DNA of 64,000 bases from Proteobacteria bacterium UBA7415 (GTDB lineage: Bacteria > Pseudomonadota > Gammaproteobacteria > Arenicellales > Arenicellaceae): positions 248,001 through 312,000 of the forward strand of contig DKML01000031.1 in NCBI GenBank assembly GCA_002470515.1, given 5' to 3'. Both the position numbers and the translations under genes were made by a program. Under the pieces are notes generated by a model. It was not told the origin of the DNA and ran no database searches. It saw only the letters and a list, made by a program, of their open reading frames with translations. Of the stretch, positions 52,912-62,464 are shown piece by piece. Numbering within the stretch: the first letter of the stretch is position 1; each line of letters opens with the position of its first letter.

Positions 52912-53072
52912 GGCGCACTCTACCCGTAATTTACTGGGGATGGTTTATATGAGAAGGTTTATACGACTTGTTATGACCAACTAAGATACTCGCTGGCCAC
53001 CAAAATACAAGAGTGTTAGAAAGCTAGACTGCTGCATTCTGGGTAAACCAAGTCGTTCTTGGCACAAACGAG

Positions 53073-55208
53073 TTAAAATTCGCGGCGCGCGCTAATAAAG
53101 AACGTTCGTGGTTCACCTGGAAAATAGCGCTGTTGAGTAAAGCTCGTGTAGTCTGCTCGTTTAGCATAGCGCGCATCCAATACATTGAGCAACCGTGCTG
53201 ACAGCGTCCACTGTGCATTAAGCTGTTTGCGTGCATAGAGGTTCACGATCTCATGTCCCGCATACTCAAAAGCATTTGTGGGCTCAAGAAAATAACTGGC
53301 TTCGTGTTGCAATTCGGCCGTGACCGAGTATCTGTCATTAGGTGCGAATCGTAATCTTAGCGAGCCTGCCGTCTTGGGCGCTGTATCAACAAATAACCCA
53401 CGCACTGAAGACCCATCTATTATTTGATCCGAAGCATATTTATGCTCTGCATAAGTGCCGTTCAGTTGCAGCGACCACTCAGTGTTGATCGACCAGTCGG
53501 CGGCAAACTCTAGGCCTTCTGACTCAGTGGCATTGCCGTCTACGCTGAAGAAGTCTGAATCGCGAATAATTACATTATTAAGATCCAAGCGATATATCGA
53601 TGCGTTCAAACTCAGCGTGTCGGATTCATATACCACACTGATTTCGAGATTATCGGCCGTAACACTATCAAGATCCGCAACCTGCTGCTCTCGTTGCAGG
53701 CGGTAAAGCTCAGTTGCCTGCGGTGCACGTGCCGATTCGGATGCGGCAACGTAGGTCTGCCACTGATCGTTTACCTGATACCTGACTTGTAGTTTGGTTG
53801 ACCAATCGGTGAATGTGTCATCGCGGTCCGCAGGCCTAGAATATCGACAACCACCAAAGCCACAATCAGTGCCATCGTCGCGTGTTCGGCCATCAAGCGT
53901 TAGATTGTCATACTCATAATCGAGCCGCTCGCCACGTATCCCAGCTATTACTTGCCAGCGGTCATTGGGGGTCCAGCGAACATGCGAAAACGCCGCCAAC
54001 TGTTTTGCGACAACCGCGTAATCGTACTGAATGCCCGCAGGGATCGTTGCCACCAAAAATGGCGATCCCGAAGTAGGGTTCTCTTGCGACTGGCGTAACT
54101 CTCCATCTGACCAGTCGCCGTCAATACCCACCACACTGGTAAAGTTGTTGCTGTGCTCAGTCGTTAACGCCGATTGCCAACCCACACCCGTTTGCGCATT
54201 TTGCTCCAATGGATCCCCTGGCAAAAAATGCATACGGAAGTCCATATCGCTACTTCGTACATAGCTAGTGAGTTGTAGTTGTTGAGTATCGTTAAGCTGC
54301 CTATGCCATCGGCCCCAAGCACGAATCGACCGAGTATATCGAAACGCTTCTGGGTCTAAATTCTGGCGCGCCAGACGTTTATCTTGATACGCGTTCTCGC
54401 CAACGATAAAACCAGCCGTTTGTTGATCTAAGCTGGTAATGGTCAAGCCTGCATTAAAACCGTTATCAATGTCGCCTTGGGCATGCCGCCAACTTAATTT
54501 GTATTGCTCGAACCCTGCGTCATCGCGATACCCACCATCATGAGTTAGGCTGAGCGCTATACGATTACGGCTTTGTGTCGACAAGTTATAAGCGCTTTGG
54601 AGTCGCATATACTCATTCGACCCCGCCTCCATAGAAATGTAATTTGGTCCTTGCGTTGCAAGATTCACATTGACCATTCCGGTCAGCGCGTTGGACCCAA
54701 AGAAAGCCGTGCCCGGTCCACGAGTCACTTCAATCGATTCGGCATTTTCAAAATGCGTATCGAACAACTCGTTCACATTGCAAAAGGCAGGCCCGCGAAC
54801 AGGTATAGCGTCTTCCAACACTAAAACACTGCCACACGCTCCTGCTCCCGTCTGTACGGCCGAACGAATGCCTGGCAATGATTCTTGACCATTACCGCGC
54901 TGCGTTGTTACGCCCGGCACACGTGCAAGCACCTGCTGAATATGGACAGCGTTGATTTCTTGCAACTCTTGAGAGCCAATCTGGCTAATATTGAGAGGTA
55001 CGTTATCGGCACTCTCAGCCGTACGCGTTGCCGTGACAATGACCGTCTCAAGCACATCATTGTTTGCACTCTTGATAACAACATTGTTTTCAGCTTGGGC
55101 GTGAACCACTTGGATGTGGAAAAATATAGGTAAAGCAATAAGTAAAATTGCAGCACCCTTATTAAAGCCTAAGAAGGATTTCTTTGCGAATAGTGAGAGT
55201 TGGGACAT
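53073..55208 (-). CDS. TonB-dependent outer-membrane receptor
   Basis: A 711-residue receptor with a signal peptide (about 1-38, ending VVHAQA), a TonB-box region ETVIVTATRTAESADNVP, a plug with RVPGVTTQRGNGQESLPGIR and ESIEVTRGPGTAFFGSNALTG, and a barrel ending FISARREF. The carboxy-terminal Phe is typical of outer-membrane proteins. It is shorter than the other two receptors and carries a Cys pair (ACGSVLV, FCNVNELF) in the plug. It lies between the BetA-like gene and prpF. Ligand unknown. Confidence 0.92.
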   Translation of the reverse strand: MSQLSLFAKKSFLGFNKGAAILLIALPIFFHIQVVHAQAENNVVIKSANNDVLETVIVTATRTAESADNVPLNISQIGSQELQEINAVHIQQVLARVPGVTTQRGNGQESLPGIRSAVQTGAGACGSVLVLEDAIPVRGPAFCNVNELFDTHFENAESIEVTRGPGTAFFGSNALTGMVNVNLATQGPNYISMEAGSNEYMRLQSAYNLSTQSRNRIALSLTHDGGYRDDAGFEQYKLSWRHAQGDIDNGFNAGLTITSLDQQTAGFIVGENAYQDKRLARQNLDPEAFRYTRSIRAWGRWHRQLNDTQQLQLTSYVRSSDMDFRMHFLPGDPLEQNAQTGVGWQSALTTEHSNNFTSVVGIDGDWSDGELRQSQENPTSGSPFLVATIPAGIQYDYAVVAKQLAAFSHVRWTPNDRWQVIAGIRGERLDYEYDNLTLDGRTRDDGTDCGFGGCRYSRPADRDDTFTDWSTKLQVRYQVNDQWQTYVAASESARAPQATELYRLQREQQVADLDSVTADNLEISVVYESDTLSLNASIYRLDLNNVIIRDSDFFSVDGNATESEGLEFAADWSINTEWSLQLNGTYAEHKYASDQIIDGSSVRGLFVDTAPKTAGSLRLRFAPNDRYSVTAELQHEASYFLEPTNAFEYAGHEIVNLYARKQLNAQWTLSARLLNVLDARYAKRADYTSFTQQRYFPGEPRTFFISARREF

Positions 55209-55237
55209 AGCAGTACGGCACCTAATCTTGAATTTTT

Positions 55238-55263
55238 AAAGACCGCCGCGAACGGTCTTTTTT
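55238..55263 (+). terminator. Hairpin between prpF and the TonB-dependent receptor
   Basis: AAAGACCG (55238-55245) pairs with CGGTCTTT (55253-55260) around a seven-base loop and is followed by TTT on the plus strand. The neighbouring genes run on the minus strand, so on that strand only the stem, without a T-run, is present. It may end prpF transcription weakly. Confidence 0.55.
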
Positions 55264-55363
55264 GTGGATGGCGACTATACCACCCAGCATGTGTTTGGAA
55301 GATATCCGCACCACTCACTCAAGTGCTAACTGGGGCCAAAGGCGTGGCTATCGGAGAGTGAAA

Positions 55364-56539
55364 CTAGATTTGATCGTTAGGCACGTGCACAAAACCATCC
55401 ATCAATACGCGTGCAGAGCGCGACATTATTGCTTTTTCAGCACGCAACTGATCGCCCTGTTTGCCAACTTGCCCACCCACTTTCAACGTACCAGAGGGAT
55501 GACCAAATCGGACTGCTGGCAAATCACCACCGCCAGCAGCCAGATTAACCAATGTGCCAGGCACTGCACTAGCAATGCCTATAGCGACAGCCGCCGTGCC
55601 CATCATTGCATGGTGCAATTGCCCCATGGACATAGCTCTTACCAGTAAGTCTATATCGTCAGCGTTCACTGCAGCGCCACTAGACGCTGTATACGTTTGA
55701 GCAGGCGCTACCCACGCAACTTTGGGCGTGTGCTGGCGAGACTCCGCTTCGGAGATATCTTCAATGAGCCCCATTCTGACTGCGCCGTGTGCGCGTATAG
55801 TCTCTAAGCGTTCTAACAGCTCAGTGTTCGAATTAACGTCGGACTGCAGTTCCATACCCGTTAAAGCCAAATCAGCTGCGTTTAGAAAGATAGTTGGGAT
55901 ACCTGCGTTCACTAAAGACGCTTTCAGTAACTTCTCGCCAGGCACTTCGAGATCATCAACCACATTTCCCGTTGGGAATATGGCGCCATCGCCCGCTGGG
56001 TCCAAAAACTCAAGCTGCACTTCGCCCGCAGGAAAGGTAACACCGTCTAGCCAGAAATCACCGGTCTCTTGAACCGCACCACCACTCATTGGAATTCGCG
56101 CAATAATAGATTTACCGATATTCACTTGCCAGATTCGTACCGTAGCTATGCCATCGGTCGGTAAAGCGCTGGTATCAAACAATTTATTAGTAATGGCAAA
56201 TGCACCCACGGCTGCTGTTAAATTGCCGCAGTTACCACTCCAATCAACGAATGGTCGATCAATAGCAACTTGTCCAAATAGGTAATCAACATCGTGTTCG
56301 GGTTGGGTACTAGCAGACAGAATAACGGTTTTGCTAGTGCTGGAGGTTGCGCCACCCATTCCATCCGTTTGTTTTGCATACGGATCTGGACTGCCTATGA
56401 CTCGCAATAACAATGCGTCACGCTCTGGACCTGCTTGCTGTGCAAACTCAGGCAGATCATCCAGCTTAAAGAAAACACCTTTACTGGTACCGCCACGCAT
56501 ATACGTCGCAGGAATTTTGATTTGAGTTCTGGCTGACAT
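55364..56539 (-). CDS. prpF: PrpF, AcnD-accessory isomerase
   Basis: A 391-residue PrpF-family protein, starting MSARTQIKIPATYMRGGTSKGVFF, with SGNCGNLTAAVG (the DapF-like catalytic Cys strand) and the C-terminal AAGGGDLPAVRFGHPSG. PrpF isomerises trans-aconitate and supports AcnD in the 2-methylcitrate cycle. It starts 18 bases after the acnD stop, so the two form an operon, as is usual for this pair. Confidence 0.92.
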   Translation of the reverse strand: MSARTQIKIPATYMRGGTSKGVFFKLDDLPEFAQQAGPERDALLLRVIGSPDPYAKQTDGMGGATSSTSKTVILSASTQPEHDVDYLFGQVAIDRPFVDWSGNCGNLTAAVGAFAITNKLFDTSALPTDGIATVRIWQVNIGKSIIARIPMSGGAVQETGDFWLDGVTFPAGEVQLEFLDPAGDGAIFPTGNVVDDLEVPGEKLLKASLVNAGIPTIFLNAADLALTGMELQSDVNSNTELLERLETIRAHGAVRMGLIEDISEAESRQHTPKVAWVAPAQTYTASSGAAVNADDIDLLVRAMSMGQLHHAMMGTAAVAIGIASAVPGTLVNLAAGGGDLPAVRFGHPSGTLKVGGQVGKQGDQLRAEKAIMSRSARVLMDGFVHVPNDQI

Positions 56540-56557
56540 CTTTATTAGCTTCCTTGC

Positions 56558-59158
56558 TTATGAAAGAGTTGATTCTAAAAAGTCTTGGGCGAAGCGCTGT
56601 AATACACCGCCCGCTTGAAAAATAGTAACTTCCTCAGCTGTATCCAATCGGCACTTAACAGAGACTGTTTCGCTATCACCATTGGTGCGATTAATCTGCA
56701 CCTTAAGTTCCGCGCCCGCTTGTGGATCGCCGATAACATCAAATGTCTCGGTGCCATCAATCGAATACGTGTGACGCGTTTCGCCATTAGTGAATTCAAG
56801 CGGAAGAACGCCCATACCAATCAAGTTGGTACGGTGAATACGCTCAAAGCCTTCTGCCAAAATCGCTTCGACACCGGCTAGCCGCACACCTTTGGCCGCC
56901 CAATCACGCGACGAGCCTTGGCCGTAATCTGCGCCCGCCACAATAATTAGCGGCTGTTTACGCTCCATGTAGGTTTCGATAACTTCCCACATTCGCATGG
57001 TTGTCCCTTCTGGCTCTAAACGCGCGTGCGATCCTTGTACGATCTCACCGTCTTTGGTCACCATCTCATTCAACAGCTTAGGGTTGGCAAAGGTCGCTCG
57101 TTGCGCCGTTAAGTGGTCGCCGCGATGAGTTGCATACGAATTAAAGTCTTCTTCTGGTAAGCCCATCTTAGCGAGATACTCGCCGGCCGCACTAGACGCC
57201 ATAATGGCATTAGAAGGCGACAAATGGTCAGTCGTAATATTGTCTCCCAATACAGCCAGAGGACGCATACCTTTAAGCGTTCGCTCGCCTGCTAAGGCGC
57301 CTTCCCAATAAGGTGGTCTGCGGATATAGGTGCTCTGTGGTTGCCAATCGTATAGGGGCTTAGTCTTAGGGCCGGTGTTCACTTCGAGTTTAAACATCGG
57401 CTCGTAGACTTTTCGGAACTGTTCTGGTTTTACTGCGCTGGCGACAATTTCGTCAATCTCTTCGTCACTCGGCCAAATGTCTTTTAGGCGTACTTCATTG
57501 CCCTCTTGATCTAGTCCTAAAACGCCCTGCTCAATGTCAAAACGAATCGTGCCTGCTATCGCGTAAGCAACGACTAATGGCGGTGACGCCAAAAAGGCTT
57601 GCTTAGCATAGGGATGAATACGGCCATCAAAGTTACGATTGCCAGACAACACAGCGGTCGCATACAAGTCACGATCGATCACTTCTTTTTGGATTACAGG
57701 ATCAAGTGCACCGCTCATGCCGTTACACGTAGTGCAGGCAAAACCAACGATACCAAACCCAAGTTGTTCTAGTTCAGTTAGTAAGTCGGCCTCTTCCAAA
57801 TACAATTGCACCGCTTTAGAGCCTGGCGCGAGTGAGCTTTTGACCCAAGGTTTTCGCGTTAAGCCCAATCTGTTGGCGTTGCGTGCAATTAAGGCGGCGG
57901 CTATCACATTGCGTGGATTACTAGTATTGGTACAACTAGTGATTGCGGCAATGATGACCGCGCCGTCTGGCATCAAACCATCTTCTTCAACGTAGTCACC
58001 GACAATGCCTTGTTTAACAAGGTCACTTGTCGCTACGCGACGGTGCGGATTAGAAGGTCCAGCAAGATTGCGTACTACGCTGCTTAGATCAAACGTAAGC
58101 ACGCGTTCGTATTGAGCCGTGGCCATTGAGTCCGCCCACAAGCCCGCAGTCTTTGCGTAGTGCTCCACCAATTGCACCTGTTCTTCTTCGCGCCCCGTTA
58201 ATCGCAAATAGTCGATGGTTTTTTCATCGATGTAAAACATCGCCGCCGTTGCACCAAACTCAGGGGTCATATTGGAAATAGTCGCGCGGTCGCCTAGTGT
58301 AAGGGCCCGTGCACCTTCGCCATAAAACTCTAGATACGTCGAGACTACTTTTTGCTCGCGCAAAAATTCAGTAATCGCTAATACGATATCGGTAGCCGTA
58401 ATGCCTGGCTGACGTTTACCGGTTAGCTCAACACCAACAATATCAGGCAAGCGCATATACGACGCTCGGCCTAGCATGACGCTCTCGGCTTCTAAACCAC
58501 CAACACCAATTGCCATAACACCCAACGCATCAACATGAGGCGTATGGCTGTCTGTACCGACTAATGTGTCTGGAAATGCGACACCGTCTTTTACGTAGAC
58601 CACAGGCGACATACGTTCCAGATTTATTTGATGCATGATGCCGTTACCTGGCGGAATCACGTCTACGTTTTCGAAGGCTGTTTTACACCATTCGATAAAG
58701 TCGAATCGGTCTTCGTTGCGACGATCTTCGATTGCTCGGTTTTTCTCAAACGCGTCTGGATCAGCACCGCCGTGTTCAACGGCAAGCGAATGGTCTACGA
58801 TCAATTGAGTGGGTACAACAGGATTAACTTTGGCGGGGTCGCCGCCTTTTTCGGCAATCGCATCTCTTAGTCCAGCCAGATCTACTAGCGCGGTTTGGCC
58901 CAAGATATCGTGACAAACTACACGAGCCGGAAACCATGGAAAGTCTAGATCACGCTTTCGATAGATAAGTTGTTCTAACGAAGCTTTTAACAATTCTGGG
59001 GGACAACGGCGAACTAAGTTCTCGGCGAGTACTTTTGATGTATAGGGCAGACCCGCATAAGCACCGGGCTCAATTTCGTCGACAGCCGCTTGCGCGTCAA
59101 AGTACGATAGTTCGGTAGCGTAAAGAGGAATCTTAAACTGCTTATTCATAATTACCAT
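56558..59158 (-). CDS. acnD: AcnD, Fe/S-dependent 2-methylcitrate dehydratase
   Basis: An 866-residue aconitase-family enzyme. The [4Fe-4S] ligands are C409 (ITSCTNTSNP), C475 and C478 (FACTTCNG), and the swivel domain at the C-terminus has GADYGQGSSRDWAAKGVRLAGVEAI. With PrpF next to it this is the AcnD type that dehydrates 2-methylcitrate in propionyl-CoA degradation. The start is either 59158 or the ATG three codons in; neither has a good ribosome site. prpB, prpC and prpR are not in the window. Propionate could come from DMSP or acrylate breakdown, as inference. Confidence 0.92.
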   Translation of the reverse strand: MVIMNKQFKIPLYATELSYFDAQAAVDEIEPGAYAGLPYTSKVLAENLVRRCPPELLKASLEQLIYRKRDLDFPWFPARVVCHDILGQTALVDLAGLRDAIAEKGGDPAKVNPVVPTQLIVDHSLAVEHGGADPDAFEKNRAIEDRRNEDRFDFIEWCKTAFENVDVIPPGNGIMHQINLERMSPVVYVKDGVAFPDTLVGTDSHTPHVDALGVMAIGVGGLEAESVMLGRASYMRLPDIVGVELTGKRQPGITATDIVLAITEFLREQKVVSTYLEFYGEGARALTLGDRATISNMTPEFGATAAMFYIDEKTIDYLRLTGREEEQVQLVEHYAKTAGLWADSMATAQYERVLTFDLSSVVRNLAGPSNPHRRVATSDLVKQGIVGDYVEEDGLMPDGAVIIAAITSCTNTSNPRNVIAAALIARNANRLGLTRKPWVKSSLAPGSKAVQLYLEEADLLTELEQLGFGIVGFACTTCNGMSGALDPVIQKEVIDRDLYATAVLSGNRNFDGRIHPYAKQAFLASPPLVVAYAIAGTIRFDIEQGVLGLDQEGNEVRLKDIWPSDEEIDEIVASAVKPEQFRKVYEPMFKLEVNTGPKTKPLYDWQPQSTYIRRPPYWEGALAGERTLKGMRPLAVLGDNITTDHLSPSNAIMASSAAGEYLAKMGLPEEDFNSYATHRGDHLTAQRATFANPKLLNEMVTKDGEIVQGSHARLEPEGTTMRMWEVIETYMERKQPLIIVAGADYGQGSSRDWAAKGVRLAGVEAILAEGFERIHRTNLIGMGVLPLEFTNGETRHTYSIDGTETFDVIGDPQAGAELKVQINRTNGDSETVSVKCRLDTAEEVTIFQAGGVLQRFAQDFLESTLS

Positions 59159-59296
59159 AATTTGAATGAAAATAGTTTGATCGCTGCAAAGCCTTGAACG
59201 TTTCCCGTAGGAGAGCCCAACAGCTTCAGAATGGGGGCTATATTATACCTCAAACCAGCTAAGCTGCTTTAGAGTCTTAGCAAACCGACAGCTCAC

Positions 59297-62200
59297 TTAT
59301 GTGTGTTGCGCAGTCGGCTCGCCTTCAACGGTGCGTAGCGCGCGGTTCTCTAATTCTTTAGGGGAATGGTCTGACGCCAGCACCATGTAGATACTCGGCA
59401 AGACTAAGAGCGTAAATGCCGTACCGACGAGCATTCCAGCGACTAAAATAATACCTATACTGTTTCGAGCCTCAGCACCTGCACCCGACACTAACACTAA
59501 CGGAAAGTGACCTAATACGGTTGCACCAGTGGTCATTAGAACAGGACGTAAACGCGTTTGTGCGGCAAGGCGAATAGCCTTGAGTTTGTCGTGACCGAGT
59601 TTCTGCATATGGTTGGCAAACTCTACGATCAATATTCCATTTTTTGCGATCAAACCGACCAAAGTAATAAAGCCAACCTGCGAATAGATATTGATGGTCG
59701 TGAAGTCCAAGAAGGCAAAAACCATAGCGCCCGACAGGGCCAGAGGTACTGAGCCAAGCAAAACGACTAAAGGATCTCGGAAGCTATTGAACTGAATCGC
59801 CAGCACAAAAAATACAAATACGAGAGCAATAACCAAAACGCCTTCCAGAGTATTGCCCTCTAGACGAATCTGCCGTGATTCGCCGGCATAATCTATCGAA
59901 TAGTGCGCCGGTAAAATTTGAGCGGCTGCATCCTCTAGAGCACTTAGACCTTGCTCCTTAGTTGTGCCCGGAATCACTTCGCCATAAATACGAAACGCAT
60001 TCTTTTGCGCAAACTTGGACAAGAACCTTGGTGCCGTTTCGGTACGTAACGTTGCTATTGCTCGCAGCGGTATTAGATCGCCGGAAGGCGTTCTAATTTG
60101 CAGATCTAGCAGCGCTTCGGGGTTATCACGTTGCCCACTGGCGATCATAGGGATCACCCTATAGGCCCGACCGTCTTGGTTGTATCTATTTACAAAGTTA
60201 CCTGACAACAATGTGCCAAGTTGACGACTCACATTAGCTAGGTCTAAACCAAGGTCGGCGATACGTTCTCGATCTAAAACAAAACGTGCTTGGGGTAGAT
60301 CTAACTTAAGGTCGGTTGAAGCAAACAAGAATTTCTGACTGGCGTTAGCCGCCGCTACCATTTGGTTTGCGTACGACATCATTTCCTCATAAGGGTCAGA
60401 ACTCATGACCACTAGCTCTACCGAGAAATTGCCCGCCGTGGGCAATGCCGAACCAAGTACTGGAAATGCCTTAATACCATCCACCGAAGATAATTCGCCG
60501 AACGCTTTCCAGAACATATCTTGAACACCTTCTTCTCGTTCAGACAACGGAACAAAGTCAACACCACCAAACGCGCCCGTCGGGTTTACAACTTGCCACA
60601 TAAACTTTGCACCACCCAACTCAAGCATGGTGCTGACGACATCATCCATTTGCTCGGTGGTGTAATCCAAAGAAGCTTCAGGAGACGACTCCACAATAAC
60701 CGTGATCGATGACTCGTCCTCAGTAGGTGCTAGCTCTTTAAGAGACAATAAGTAGAATGGCACAGTCAACAAACTAAGAAACACTGCCATGCACAATATC
60801 TGTGCTTTGTAGTTGATTGAACTCTCGACAATGCGCCCATAGCGCTCTTGGAGGCTGGCAAATACAGCATTAACACGCAGAGTAAACTTGCCTTCTTTGC
60901 CACCTTCGGGACTCGCGTACGCGCTCATGATAGGCGACAGCGTCACTGCCACAATGCCGGAGATTAATACGGCTATAGCCAATGTGAATGCAAATTCCTT
61001 AAACAGAGCACCGGTTAAGCCAGACAACAAACCAATCGGTAAATACACCGCCGCAAGAGTGACGGTCATACTGATTATAGGAGCAAGCAATTGCCGTGAA
61101 CTGGCCAACGCGGCCTCAATACGGCTCATACCTTCGCGCATGTAACGCGAGACATTTTCGACTACGACGATGGCGTCATCCACCACCAACCCCACCGACA
61201 ACACGATTGCGAGCACAGTTAATAGGTTTAGCGTAAACCCCATTAGGGTCATAGCCGCCACCGCACCCAACAATGAAATTGGGATCGTTATCAACGGAAC
61301 TAGCGCGGCGCGGAATGAACCCATCATGACCAACACGACCAAGCCAACCAGAACGACTGTTTCGATCAAGGTGATAAAGATCTCACGTAGCGCATCACGC
61401 ATATATAAGGTACCGTCAAAACCGTCAGTGATGCTTAATCCCTGGGGAAGAGTGGTATTGATCTCGTCGATCATCACATACAGGCGGTCACCGATTGCAA
61501 TTTCGTTGGCACCTGGCAATGGCCACACAGAGATGTAGAGAACAAGCTCTTTATCTATTCGTGAATTTATCTGTCCTTCTTCTTCGCCAAGTTCTACCTC
61601 AGCTACATCACGTAATCTTATTTGTACGCCATCAACTTCGCGTACCACCAATTGCTCAAACTCAGCAACGCTAGACAGTGACGTATCTGTAAGCAAGCCG
61701 ACCCGTTGGTTCGCACTTTCAGATTGCCCTACAGTGGCTATCAAGTTGTTAGCTCGCAAGGCATTAGATACATCGTCGGCCGCTAGATTAAAGGCGGCCA
61801 TCTTTATAGGATCAATCCAAACCCGCATAGCAGGGTTACGACTGCCTTCCAGACCAATGCGCTGAACTCCAGGAATTGCCGTGAGTTCCGGCACAACATT
61901 TCTTGCCAAATAATCGGTTGCTTCAATACGAGAAATACCTGCAACGTCTTCGTCGTAATTAACTGTGAGGTAAAAAATAGCAATCGGTCGATCCGCTCTG
62001 ACCACTTGCACCGAAGGGTCTTCAGCGCCTTCTGGCAATTCAAATCTAATCTGATCTAACCGAGATGACAGCTCAGCTAAGGCTCGGGTACTGTCTTCAT
62101 TCAGGTTTAGCCATACGGTCACTGTACTCACGCCTGGCGTGGTGCGCGAGTCAACATAGTCAACACCAGGAACTGAAGACGCCGCGCGCTCTATGGGTTC

Positions 62201-62464
62201 GGTAATAAAACCTTGAACAACTTCAGCCGACGCGCCTATATAAGGCGTGGTAATAACCAGCGACGAACTCGATATCTTAGGGAACTGCAGGATCGGCAGC
62301 TCTAACGCAGCACGTAAGCCCATGAGCACGATGCCCAGCGACAACACAATTGAGAGCACCGGACGCGTTGAAAAAACGTCCATAATGCTCGGTTTGCCAT
62401 AACTAGACTCTTCCGAAAATTGCTGAGACGAATCTTGTTCAGACGCGTTAGGCTTACTGGTCAT
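59297..62464 (-). CDS. RND-family efflux pump permease
   Basis: About 1055 residues from the ATG at 62464, an HAE1-type RND transporter. A cytoplasmic N-tail is followed by helix 1 (SIVLSLGIVLMGLRAALELP), two large periplasmic loops and the helix 4 proton-relay pair DD (about 429-430) in SVGLVVDDAIVVVEN. Later ALSGAMVFAFLDFTTINIYSQVGFITLVGLIAKNGILIVEFAN marks helices 10-11. It exports drugs, detergents or metabolites together with the adaptor encoded just upstream, whose stop overlaps its start by 11 bases. No TolC-type gene is present in the window. Confidence 0.9.
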   Translation of the reverse strand: MTSKPNASEQDSSQQFSEESSYGKPSIMDVFSTRPVLSIVLSLGIVLMGLRAALELPILQFPKISSSSLVITTPYIGASAEVVQGFITEPIERAASSVPGVDYVDSRTTPGVSTVTVWLNLNEDSTRALAELSSRLDQIRFELPEGAEDPSVQVVRADRPIAIFYLTVNYDEDVAGISRIEATDYLARNVVPELTAIPGVQRIGLEGSRNPAMRVWIDPIKMAAFNLAADDVSNALRANNLIATVGQSESANQRVGLLTDTSLSSVAEFEQLVVREVDGVQIRLRDVAEVELGEEEGQINSRIDKELVLYISVWPLPGANEIAIGDRLYVMIDEINTTLPQGLSITDGFDGTLYMRDALREIFITLIETVVLVGLVVLVMMGSFRAALVPLITIPISLLGAVAAMTLMGFTLNLLTVLAIVLSVGLVVDDAIVVVENVSRYMREGMSRIEAALASSRQLLAPIISMTVTLAAVYLPIGLLSGLTGALFKEFAFTLAIAVLISGIVAVTLSPIMSAYASPEGGKEGKFTLRVNAVFASLQERYGRIVESSINYKAQILCMAVFLSLLTVPFYLLSLKELAPTEDESSITVIVESSPEASLDYTTEQMDDVVSTMLELGGAKFMWQVVNPTGAFGGVDFVPLSEREEGVQDMFWKAFGELSSVDGIKAFPVLGSALPTAGNFSVELVVMSSDPYEEMMSYANQMVAAANASQKFLFASTDLKLDLPQARFVLDRERIADLGLDLANVSRQLGTLLSGNFVNRYNQDGRAYRVIPMIASGQRDNPEALLDLQIRTPSGDLIPLRAIATLRTETAPRFLSKFAQKNAFRIYGEVIPGTTKEQGLSALEDAAAQILPAHYSIDYAGESRQIRLEGNTLEGVLVIALVFVFFVLAIQFNSFRDPLVVLLGSVPLALSGAMVFAFLDFTTINIYSQVGFITLVGLIAKNGILIVEFANHMQKLGHDKLKAIRLAAQTRLRPVLMTTGATVLGHFPLVLVSGAGAEARNSIGIILVAGMLVGTAFTLLVLPSIYMVLASDHSPKELENRALRTVEGEPTAQHT

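Noticed and set aside
55238..55263. Standard terminator of a plus-strand gene
   Set aside because: No plus-strand gene ends nearby; it is kept only as a hairpin of uncertain use.
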